Origin: Aureobasidium sp. EXF-3400
Taxonomy: Eukaryota; Ascomycota; Dothideomycetes; Dothideales; Saccotheciaceae
Assembly: GCA_024195585.1 (NCBI GenBank)
Contig: SWBL01000027.1
Location: 62,001 to 126,000 of the forward strand
Reading direction: 5' to 3'
DNA length: 64,000 nt
Shown: positions 31,180-42,467 of the stretch, one piece after another
How the letters are laid out: every line of letters starts with the position of its first letter
Position numbering within the stretch: the first letter of the stretch is position 1
Notes under the pieces: generated by a model
What the model saw: only the letters and a program-made list of their open reading frames with translations
Told to the model about the DNA's origin: nothing
Databases searched by the model: none
Made by a program: the position numbers and the translations under genes

Positions 31180-32622
31180 TGCTGACTGTATTGAACGTTG
31201 AAGAGTTTGGGTATGGCTGAGCACTCGCGATGGTAGTTTATTGATGTTTACAGACTTGTGGCGTTGGCTGAGCAGTTGGGCGAGGACTGAACGGCTGGGC
31301 GAAGGCTGAGGGCTTGTAGCCGTGGCCGAATAATCGTGGTAATAGCTGAGCACTTAGAGTGTTGACTGACTGGCTGGATACTCAAAGTTGACTGATTAGT
31401 TATGGTGATGGGATGAATAGCCGTGATGATAATCAGCAAGATAATAGTGATGATGCGTCTTATGTCGGTTGACACGAGTCCAAGTGCGAGCGAGCGCAAC
31501 TCCGTGTTGTTTGCACATCGCAGCGAAACAACAACCAACCTTGCCAGAACTGTTCTTTGCACCATCACATCTTCTGTCTCTTTATACATTTCTCTGTTTC
31601 CTGCGCGGTTCACAGTGCCTTTCAAGCATGGCACATCCAAGGTAAGTCAAGCATCTTTTGGAAACCCGAATTTTGTTACTCCAAGCCTGTTTGTTACATA
31701 GTGTGTCCCCCGTGTGTCCCATAGCAGCACTCAAAGGAGACGGCCATCGATATCCAGTCGTGTGTCTAAACACAATCGGATAGCGCAATCATCCATCTAG
31801 ACATGTTCAGTATGACTGATCGTCGAGACATGAAACGAGCTTGAGAAATCTGTTCAGGCTCGACTGCAGAAAGTTGGGTCTCGATCCCGACGCACCAGAG
31901 CAACAGGAAGCCTAAGATCAAACGCACAATCCGGCCTTGTTGTCGCACATCTCGGATTTTTCTAGAAGCCCAAAGACTAGAGCTGACCAGATTCGAGTGC
32001 TGAACAAAGCGACGAACAGTGCACTCATTAGACTTAAAGTGCCATACAAAGTTTGCGCCAGACTTAAGCGCCCGTTCAGCAAGTCGCAACTTAGAACCTA
32101 TGTCATGAGGTTTTGGTCGATGAGATTAGCTGCACGAGCTAATGCACTCAATGCCTCATCCACAGCACCTCTTGAAGCCTGCAGGAGCTTTGAGTAATTG
32201 TTCCTGTACCCATTCATTCATCCTCGCTTTGTGCTAAAGACAGTCTCGAAGTTGCAACTGACTCTTCTCCATTCCGGGGTACACGGGTTATAGTAAGCTA
32301 TAGAAATGCACGATTTCGATTAGGATATAAGCCTAGCCATTGAAACAACCATTCATAGGGCTTTCTCCGTGGCAACCATATTTCTTACAAAAGTATCATG
32401 CATTTCTATAGCTACATTGTAACTGGATCTTGCATGAGGGGAGGATGCTGTATCCGATCTTCAGTTGGGCATTGAAAGGGTATCGTACAGACACGAAAGC
32501 GAGAGACGAAAATGACAAAGGACATAAGGTAGAGTAACTTCTGCCGCATCTCTGATTCAAAGACACAAACCAAATTATCATTTCCAGAACCCAGAACAAG
32601 AATAAAAACATGGAGTCTACAA
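31180..32622. other. Gene-free stretch of about 1.4 kb
   Basis: Short frames around 31250-31700 and 31770-32200 conflict across strands and have no motif. It contains AT-rich, repetitive-looking tracts (31380-31450). I see no gene. Confidence 0.45.
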
Positions 32623-35600
32623 CTATGCATTGTCGCTTGTAAGCAAGTCCTCCAACTCGTTCTCGTCCCTCAGAGACTCCGAACTTAACTTAGTCACCAA
32701 GTCGCGCGCTGAGTCAACGCGACTAATTGCTGCGCTCGGACTCCAGCGGTTGTTCTCTATAATCTCCTCCATGCCAGCCTTGATGATCGAGATGCGTACG
32801 GCGTTCCAGAATCTCTTTGAAACAACTGGAATCAGTCCTCTGACTTGAGTATGCACCTGTTTTCGTTTGGACCGGCCGTCGATCACCGTTGTGGCCACGT
32901 ACTCTTGACAGGCCAGCTCGATTTCCTGGCTTGTGACGAACTTGCCTCCATGTTTGAATGCCCGATCGAGGATGAGAATCAGGTCGCAAGCGCATTTGAT
33001 GATCATACGACCAGCCGTGGGTACTTCCAACAGCGATAAGGCCGCCACCAAAGGAGTGGCTCCACCTAGAGTGATGAGACACAACATAGCGACTCCAGCG
33101 CCTAGGGTAAGGCTTTGGCTGACCTGCTGCGCGAGAAAGCCATACAGATTCCACCCTATGATCTTGTTCATGATGTTGTTGACGCTGGCCGGGTCGATCT
33201 TTGGGAATCCGAAACATTTCAGAATGTTGTCGCATAAGATCCTAGATATCGTTGGCGTTGACACGGCGGGACCAACGATTGTCACCGCACCTATTGACGA
33301 CGCGTAAACCCCGTGGCGAAGAAGACGGATGCTCTCGTCTATCGCCTGTCTCACTTTAGGATCCGTGTCAACGACCTGTGCTGCGATGCATTTAAGGCGC
33401 GCTTCGTCATTGGTGATCAACTCAAGAGTCTGATCCACCAGGCATCGGATAGATGCATCATCATCTGTTGCCCCAATCGTCAGTGGACTTCCTCCAAAAC
33501 TTGTTCTGCTTCAAAGTACCTTTAGACACGTGCAGAAATTGGATCGAGTCGAGATTGAGATCCGATATCTCTCCAAGCTCATCTTTGAGCTTTTGTCGCC
33601 GGGCTTGGAGATCTTGTTCCGCCCTTTCTCGGCTTTGGATATCGAGATCAGCCCAATCAGATACGCCGCTCTCCTTCAGGTTTCTACGAGCCACAGACTC
33701 CTGTTGATTCAGAAAGTTGTCCTTTTTCGTACCAACGACGATGACGGGTATATGTGGGGCATGTTCGGCAAGAATACCAAATATCTTGACTTCGGATGTC
33801 TGAACCACTCGGTCTGTATCTGTTTGTATACACATCCTGATACTGTCAGCCATGCTTCATTACAAGACGATTCGATCTGCGTGCAATGCATACCAGATGG
33901 CATGGAGATTCTCTTTTGGGTTAGAAGTTACTGAACGTTTTTTGATAAAGTCCCTGAATTGCTCCAATTCTCTGTTATCTCCAGCTTGAAAGCCCCGAGA
34001 GTCATGGATGATGATCCCAGGATGGTGCTCAGATTCGAAGGCTTCGTTGATGTTGTGGTCTCCTTGTTTCATATGCGATTCGATGGTCTGTCTCTATGTT
34101 AAGCACGGGTACAACAGTTCAACATAGTCTTCATACATACCATCGGCACACCAAAGACTCTGTTGATGAGAGTGGATTTACCCACTCCGGTGCGGCCGCA
34201 TACCAGTATGCGACATGCTTTGACACTGGTCTGCGTTAAAGCTTCCGTTTGCAATGTTACCCACGGATCTCTCATATTGGGATGCTGCTCATTGCGGAAT
34301 CGATTGATGTCTTTCTCGAAGCGTCTCATCGCCAGTTCGATTCCGAAACGTGCGTAGATGTCCATGATTAGGTAGACTGAAGGGTGAATGATACAGCCGA
34401 AAGGTTCTAGCAACAAGCATTGTAAGCCAAAATGTAACCATCGTTGGATACGAAACACATGTAATGTTCTTACTCTCAGAGTAGCCTTGTAATCTACCGT
34501 TCTTGAATGGGTCCCGGTATTGTTGGTAAAGGATGTGGGGAAAACCTGAGTGCAAACGGACAAAATGTCGGACTGGTGCAGAATTACTTGGTTCATCGAC
34601 CTTGTCGTGATCTCGCGTTACTTTCGAGTCGGACGAGGTGTCTGTTGACTTTCTTCTCCCAAATATTCCTCTGAAGAAACCCCCTTTTCCCTGTCGAGTG
34701 TTATCATCGCTGGGACGCCTCGAAATGTTCGTTTCACTATTTGCTGCGGTAGCTGCACTATTCGACAAGGTATCAACCGAAACCGATCTTGAATTGTAAA
34801 TACTGTCGAAGCCAGATTGCTTCTTCATCAGCTTCCTTGGAAGACACTGCAAGTTTCCATGATTATGAGATGGCCTCAAGTCTTGCATCAGAACTTTGAT
34901 GCCGTTAGCATATTGGTACTCCCACATGACTCCAGTAGCAGCGGCTTGGTCAGTCGGTGAGCTCTGCTTAGGGGACGGGAAGACCAAGGCCAGAGGGTCC
35001 TCGATCAGCGTTGTTTGGGAGTTGTGCTGCAAAACAAGACCTTTTTGCTGACTCTCAATCAACAGCCACTGGAGAGGATATAGAGAGAGCCCATCATCTC
35101 TAGCCCCACCACCTATATCAGAATGTGTACCCACAAACCAGGCTTGGATGAGGGATCGACCTTGGAGCGAACCGCTGTCGGAAATTGGACCATACATCTC
35201 AGGTTTGTAGTGATAACGTGTATCGTTCAATGCGAGTGCATGACGGACATGCCTAACAGATTTGTGAAAGGCTAACGTATGCGCCGTCGTGTCAGGATCA
35301 TTGTTTACGCGCTTGACGGTGTCAAGAAGGCCCAGGAAACCGATCCTGGGGCAACTTCTCGATTTATCCTTGCTGTTACTGTCAGCTTTAGATATCTAGA
35401 ATCTCAAATCTTACTGACATCGCGAAGAGCTGTCCTTCGGTTAGCGACTATGGTCAGAGTCCCGAAATTGTTCGTACCTATCCTTGATTTCCTTCGAGAC
35501 AGCCTTTCTGGATAAGCTTGTGCAAGTCCCATGCTTTCTTGTACGTTTCTTGGAAGACGTCGTCACATAGTAAAGCCCCTATGGTTTCGAACAGTCCAGC

Positions 35601-36176
35601 GACCGCAGTCACAACATCTGGATTTGTTAGATTCCATCTCTAGTTGCTCACCAGAGCAATGAAACTCACATGCGCCACGGCTGAAACCGTAGAACCAGAG
35701 CTCGTCCTCAGAACTTGAGATGTGGCGACAGCAATACGATATGTGTGTAAGTATGACTGCATGATACATGAAGATGAAGACAACACACCTTGTAAACTTC
35801 GGCTATTTGCTCTGCATAGCCGTCTCCAGTCACTCCTGAGTTCAACCGTCTCAAAGGCCTCTCATTGGTTCCAATACCTGAAAAATATTCGATGATCTGG
35901 CCTTTGTCAGCGAACAGATATTGTCATGGTGTAGATTTGCGCAGAGAAGCTCACCTGCTCAATGGTTTCACCATTCTCATCTTTGACAGCGCCGCGACCA
36001 ATCGCTGCATAAATTCGAAAAACATTGGTGATGTTCCCATGCGCTTGTCCTAAATCTCTGTTGGTAATGGAAAGCATCGGCAAAGAAGACAATCTTTATT
36101 TACCTTCTTGCCCATCTGCGTCGTACCAGGTGCCATCAACACATGCGACGATACGTCTCCGTGGTCGCCGAGACAT
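32623..36176 (-). CDS. DUF2235 alpha/beta-hydrolase fused to a P-loop GTPase, about 995 aa
   Basis: Eleven exons inferred on the minus strand: 36176-36104, 36049-35955, 35896-35789, 35706-35670 (start uncertain), 35617-35478, 35434-35415, 35372-34474, 34406-34141, 34087-33894, 33836-33520, 33464-32623. The N-terminal 450 residues are DUF2235: VDGTW near residue 14, the nucleophile elbow GFSRGA near 99-104, LGLLDTVKRVNNDP, and FVGTHSDIGGGARDD. DUF2235 includes bacterial Tle1 phospholipases. The splice at 34474/34406 then leads without a stop into IIHPSVYLIMD and a GTPase: P-loop GRTGVGKST (528-536), switch DSRG (575-578), and TKKD (647-650) for guanine. A C-terminal region of about 280 residues has two strongly hydrophobic helices. 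The codon just before the donor at 35477 is TAG, so as read here the frame is broken once. Confidence 0.7.
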
Positions 36177-37562
36177 AGTAAAGACTGTACTCAGGAAGTT
36201 GCGCTCGGCAATAGATGTTTGTGTTGATTCGATAGGTGACGTGAGTGAGTTGTATGTTGTTCGTTTGAGCTATGCCGAGAATAACAGAACAGCAAGGAAG
36301 CAGTAGAACACTCACCCCAGGCCAGAGCCGATTTTATTGCGCAGAAGTGGGCGACAAGGACCATCAAGCTAGCAAGTGACTATCAGAATGTATCCTGCGC
36401 AGGCGGCATATAACTTTCCGTATTCGAACATGTGGCTTGCAGATTTCAGCCTTTCGACGCAAGCATCACGATAAGAGACCTCTGCAAGAGGATTTCGCAT
36501 GTGATGCTTTTTGACACTACGACACTCATAGAGACGTGGTTGGTGAGGTGCTGTTAGTCGTGGGGGTTAGAAGTGTGGAGGTTCTGCATATGGTGCATCG
36601 TTTGTAGGTTTGCTCTACAAATTGGTGAATTGTCGAATCAGAAGTTAGACTCTAGTCCTTGGTTATGTATACTCACAAGATTGTCGTTCTTCTTCATAGA
36701 TCCAAGACCAACGGACCAGTATCAATGCGCCTAAACAAGTCGGCGCATACTATTCTTTTGGTGGGGAATGCAACGCTGGTTGATTGGATGAGACGTGAAT
36801 CGACGTTATGAGCTATGCAAGCGACGAGCGGCACACATGCAGGACGTTGATCATGTAAGCACCCCCTTCCCAATGTACAGGAAGCGGCAACCGCACGTCC
36901 TGGAAACATTCAAGTCTCCACAATCGCTCACCTGAAGGAGAAGGAACATGAAGTGCAGAATTAATGTGAGCCACCTACATAGTTAGCGAAGAGCTCTATA
37001 TCCAGTCCACAAGACGGCGATGTTTCATGCGTCCATATATAATGCTGCCATTCAATAGATTGGATGTCTTTTCCATGGAAAATCGAACAGACGATCAATC
37101 CAAGATATGATAGGCTGACCCGATTAGAGACTATGTAAAGGTCAGGGTGGTCCTCCTGGAAAGAGCTTCCGAGCGGAGTTTCTTGGCAGCTGAGTCATCC
37201 GCCAAGCCTTTTGATTATGCCGGATCAAGCTGGCCATACCAGTCCTGTCAGACTCCCATAGGAACAGCAAAGAGGGGACCTTCCAAGCCAATAAATGTTT
37301 GGCCTACCCGATCGCATACAGGATCACTGTAAGCCATAATTTGAACCTAGAGGGCTGTTCGATGGAATGACAGATTCACGATAATGAACAACACAATCAA
37401 GAACAAATGGAGTAAACATATTTTCAATTGCTAAGCATAGCTACACAATAAAAATGCACACTCAAGATAGAAAAGACTGTGAGAGATGACAGTTGACAAA
37501 CGATGTTCCTGACATCCGACAGATTTTTTTTTTGAAAAAGAAAACAACAAAAAGTTCAACAC
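36177..37562. other. Gene-free stretch of about 1.4 kb
   Basis: Upstream of the DUF2235-GTPase gene and the 3' flank of the xylanase. Short frames only, no motif, moderately AT-rich. Confidence 0.45.
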
Positions 37563-38556
<994 letters not shown>

Positions 38557-38643
38557 GTTGGTGGATTGAAAGGAAGGTGGTTGCGAATGGAATGAGTGTG
38601 TTTGTTTGGATAATAGAATCGATTCCTGGGGGGCAGACCCAAT

Positions 38644-38650
38644 ACTTATA
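38644..38650 (-). promoter_or_regulatory. TATA box of the xylanase gene
   Basis: TATAAGT on the gene strand, 88-94 bases upstream of the xylanase ATG. A usual distance for a strongly induced fungal gene. Confidence 0.55.
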
Positions 38651-38674
38651 CACGACGAGGTATAGATCTGCTGT

Positions 38675-38680
38675 TTAGCC
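38675..38680 (-). promoter_or_regulatory. Candidate XlnR/Xyr1 site of the xylanase gene
   Basis: GGCTAA on the gene strand, 25 bases above the TATA box, matches the consensus bound by the xylanase activator XlnR/Xyr1. A CTGGGG at 38626-38631, of the type bound by the glucose repressor CreA, lies between TATA and ATG. Both are short motifs and could be chance. Confidence 0.45.
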
Positions 38681-39972
38681 TAATGCTGATTCTCGGCGTG
38701 CGGTGCTAGCAACATGGTCGTGTTTGGTATTGATGAGCTCGAGCATTCTGCCAGAGGGGAATCTCGTTGGTGTCTACAGAGCACAGGCGATGATCGCCAG
38801 GACCGCCATGAAACACGCCATGTGGTTCGGGGTTCTAGCCTGACGTTCGACCAGACTACGCGTAGTGAATAGCGAAAGTGTTAATGACCGCATCGCTTGA
38901 CAGTGCGTTCTGCTCGAATTCAGTATGAGTTGTGCAGATACCTGTTTGCGATTAATCTATCTCAACCAGCCATAAGCAATATACTGAGTTTTTTTTGTAA
39001 TTCGAGGCAAGGCAGAAGCCACGAAGACTGTTGCGTGCAGTTACAATAGGATGACAGAACAAGCTTCGGACCGAAGACGGCCGCTGCTTGAGAACCTGAA
39101 ACTTCGCTAAACTCTATACTGGTACTAACACGCAACTTCAACAAACAGTCTCCACGTCGATCACGTTCAATCTACCTAGAGTTAATTGCACTTTTGCCTA
39201 AAATTTCTGGTACGAACCTGTTTCCGCCTAAAAATAGTAGAGGATCGTTCAGTATCCGATTGGTAGACCCCTCTAGGATGCTGTAGAAATGGATTCACCT
39301 TGGCGGAACGCAATATACAGCTGTTGCACGGGCGAAGTTTCACTTCCAAGCCTCCATGTTATTTTTTGTCAGAAGCTTGGCTATACTAGCAAGCATTCTT
39401 TCCCGCTCAGGCTAAGCACGATATATTGCCAGAAGGGCGAGCATGGGCGAGCATGACCATCTCCGAAGCTGTACAAGTCACGTCAAACATACGCAGACCG
39501 AGTTTCACTGGGGAAGCGAGATTTGCTGTGTAGCCAGGGAACTTGTGGATACCCCCCACATAGATTCTTTTTAATGCATTTTTCACTTGAAACCGAAAAG
39601 TGCGCAAAAAATCCATGCATCTTGACATACCATCAGATTGCACGGGATGGGCCGGATGGGCGAGATTTCTAAGATCGAAACAAGCAATTTGAGCACGCAC
39701 TATAGTTGACGCAAAGAACCCACCGTCCAAGTGCCGAGATTCTCAAGGATCCATGAGGCTGTTATTCTGCAGCGCAAGTGCCCATCACAGACCACGGTGC
39801 AATGACTGAAAGAAGGAGTTCACACGATCTTGATTCTCGTCCGATGTCAACCGGAGTCGATAAAGCTAGGTGGTTCTGCGGCTGAGATGTCGCACCTTCC
39901 AAGCCCAGGTTCTCTCGCTCAATCTTGCCAATCGCACAAGAGTCTAGAATCAATTTGAGATCTTTGTTCCCA
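38681..39972. other. Gene-free stretch upstream of the xylanase
   Basis: About 1.3 kb. It includes the distal xylanase promoter; another GGCTAA occurs near 39410 on the plus strand. Short frames without motifs only. Confidence 0.45.
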
Positions 39973-42213
39973 CTATTCATCCTCGTCATCACTATCACCC
40001 ATGACAATCTCCGGGACCACAAATTCATCGTCGTCGCTATCTTCGGCAGTTGCTTGAGGCTCGATGGACTTCTGTCTCTTGTCTACCACCGTCTCAGGCT
40101 CTTCTTCACGCTGCCTCTTGCTTCTGTTCGCTTCGTGTGCTGCTTCGATAGCTGTTCCGATGGCTTCAATGCTATTCCCCTTGGTAGATTTGCCAGAGGT
40201 CTCACCGGTGGTCTGATGGCCCAGTGTTCCTTGGACGTATTCGTTCAATGCCCAGTTGACGAGTTCTTGTTCCTTGTGGGCGAGGTCTTTGTTGCTTGAG
40301 GTGTCTATCGATGACCCAGCGGGTTGTGACAGACTTTCTGGAATTTCTGGAATATCCTCTGTTGGGGCTTGATCCTCTTCCTCATCAGAAACCGAGTCTC
40401 CATCCTCGTCAATATCCTCAGCTTCGGTCTCGGCATCAGTAGCCTTGCGACCAGTCTGCAGGATAGGCATTCTGGGTCGTAGAAGAGCTTCAACGGAAGG
40501 GTCGGTAGGATACTCGCGGGCGAGAAGGGGGAGCAGGCTGTTTCCTTTGCGTGCAGCTTTGGCTGTGGATGTGTGATTGAGCGTGCTTGCCATGACGGCA
40601 TCCTTGTGACGGGCAAGGACTGCTGTGCGGTCCATAATTGCGCGTAGAGCGATGGAACAATGTTCTGCAGGAAGCTGGCCGAGCAGAGTGGGGAGCAGAT
40701 CCCATGCTGCGGATTTGAGCCCTACAAGCTCTGTCTTTGCTGATAGCTTGGCAGTGCCTTGTTTGAGGAAGGTGTCGGCGTTCATGGTTGACTGTTGCTT
40801 GTTGCCATTGCTGTTCTGGGTGTCCTTATCCTCTTTGGTAGGCAACACGTCTTCGCAGCATGCAGTGATGTACTTCTTTAAAGCACTGATGGCGTCCTTG
40901 TTGAGCGTCTGACCCGAAATATCCAAGATCTTCTTGCCAACAACATAAGTTGCAGTTCTGATCTCAACGTTAGCAGAAGAGGCATGGAAGATCCACATAA
41001 TTTGGTCCAGGAAAGGTTGCGAGGCTGGCGTGAGGGCTTTGCTGTAGCGGTCCAAGATGATGGAGAGGACTTCCAAACATGCAACGTGGATCTGGGGAAG
41101 AACCTCATTCAATGCATCGCGCTCCTCTCTGGTAACATCACGCTTGAAACGAATAGTGCTTCTTGTCGAACTGGTGGAGATGGTATTGGACATCAGTCTG
41201 GTGAGCAGATCTGCCACAGCACCGACTGATGCCACAACAGAGGCAGAAGTGACGGATGCAAAGTAAGCAGTAAGTAAGCGGAGATGGTTCATCAGTCCCT
41301 GGTAGCCAGGAGTGATGAATTGGCCGACAGGGCCGTCTGCAGGGGTTCTGGCTTGCTGAGCCTTGGAGTAGAGTTCAGACAGGACGTTCTTGTTGACGAA
41401 GTTAGAACCGGTCACGGACTGCCAGTCTTCGTCGACGCTCATGAAAGTCCTATCGGCCATGGCATGGGCGCTGTGTAGAGTCGCAACAAGAGTAGCTTCC
41501 CACTTGTCGCTAGCGCTATTCTTGGGCTCACACTGATGGAGCAAGACAGAGATACGAGAAGCAAGATCCATAATGTGGTCACCTGAAGCCTTGTTTTCGA
41601 AGACGACAGTCAAGAGCTTTGCGACGGCATCCTGGTGTTGGCGGAAGATGGTTGGGTGGCGAGGCAGAAGTTGAGCAAAGCATTCCAGAGTGGCCTTTAT
41701 TTCCTGAGGAGTGGGATAACGTGAAGCAAGGTTGTTCAGGCAGGTGGATACAAAGGTGGGCAGAGAGGGCGTAGTGATTTCTCTGATGAGAGTGGGGAAC
41801 TCCCAAGTAAGCATGAAGATGCGGGTCAGAGTCACGATTGTAAGACATCTCAAAAGAGGAGGGTCGGGCTTCTTGAGAAGGATCAACAGACCGCGTACCC
41901 AAGCAATGGACTTTTTGAGAGTTTCCCAACCACCTGCCTCGATGGTAGCTTTGATGAGAACAACAGCAGCCCAACGACCTTCGACATGGCGGTCTCCGAG
42001 CAACGAAGTGATCTGGGTGTTGAATCTGTGGAGAGCGAGAGCGGCGTCAGAGTCCTTTTGGTTGGCCAGATCGGGTTGGGTGAAGATGTCCCGGCAAGAA
42101 AGCAGAGACTGAGCAGTCAGGGCAGCGACCTGAGGAAGCTCAGCTTTGGATGCATTCGAGATGCGGAAAGACGCAGCTCTCAGCAGAGAGATGGAAGTGG
42201 CTTGAGGAGCCAT
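39973..42213 (-). CDS. RIX1: Rix1, pre-60S ribosome assembly factor, 746 aa
   Basis: An intronless frame. The N-terminal 200 residues match the RIX1 domain: helical repeats with GRWAAVVLIKATIEAGGWE and LKKPDPPLLRCLTIVTLTRI. The middle continues as armadillo-like helices. The C-terminus is acidic and basic in turn (SKRQREEEPETVVDKRQK, then an Asp/Glu-rich end), as in Rix1 and its human counterpart PELP1. Rix1 forms a nuclear complex with Ipi1 and Ipi3 that processes ITS2 and couples Rea1 to the pre-60S particle. Length and layout fit filamentous-fungal Rix1. It starts 254 bases from the divergent TPR gene. Confidence 0.85.
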   Translation of the reverse strand: MAPQATSISLLRAASFRISNASKAELPQVAALTAQSLLSCRDIFTQPDLANQKDSDAALALHRFNTQITSLLGDRHVEGRWAAVVLIKATIEAGGWETLKKSIAWVRGLLILLKKPDPPLLRCLTIVTLTRIFMLTWEFPTLIREITTPSLPTFVSTCLNNLASRYPTPQEIKATLECFAQLLPRHPTIFRQHQDAVAKLLTVVFENKASGDHIMDLASRISVLLHQCEPKNSASDKWEATLVATLHSAHAMADRTFMSVDEDWQSVTGSNFVNKNVLSELYSKAQQARTPADGPVGQFITPGYQGLMNHLRLLTAYFASVTSASVVASVGAVADLLTRLMSNTISTSSTRSTIRFKRDVTREERDALNEVLPQIHVACLEVLSIILDRYSKALTPASQPFLDQIMWIFHASSANVEIRTATYVVGKKILDISGQTLNKDAISALKKYITACCEDVLPTKEDKDTQNSNGNKQQSTMNADTFLKQGTAKLSAKTELVGLKSAAWDLLPTLLGQLPAEHCSIALRAIMDRTAVLARHKDAVMASTLNHTSTAKAARKGNSLLPLLAREYPTDPSVEALLRPRMPILQTGRKATDAETEAEDIDEDGDSVSDEEEDQAPTEDIPEIPESLSQPAGSSIDTSSNKDLAHKEQELVNWALNEYVQGTLGHQTTGETSGKSTKGNSIEAIGTAIEAAHEANRSKRQREEEPETVVDKRQKSIEPQATAEDSDDDEFVVPEIVMGDSDDEDE

Positions 42214-42467
42214 GCCTAACTATCCAAGATCCAACCGATTCAGACGAATCTTGCGATGTTATTCCAGCAAAGAAAGAACAATGCCGAAGTCTTTCGCAGT
42301 CTGAATATTTTTTGAAAGTCCGGGGAAACAGGGACGGCAGCCGTTGGTCGGAGGGCACGGGCGCGAGCCGGGAGTCGGGAGTCGGGGGGTGCATGCGCAT
42401 GACGAAACATCCATCAACTTTGGCGTTGTTTGTTGCTCTCCGTGCCCTGACATAGACGACAGTAGCC

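Noticed and set aside
36694..36909. 71-codon minus frame upstream of the DUF2235-GTPase gene
   Set aside because: No motif, and isolated in sequence with frequent stops.
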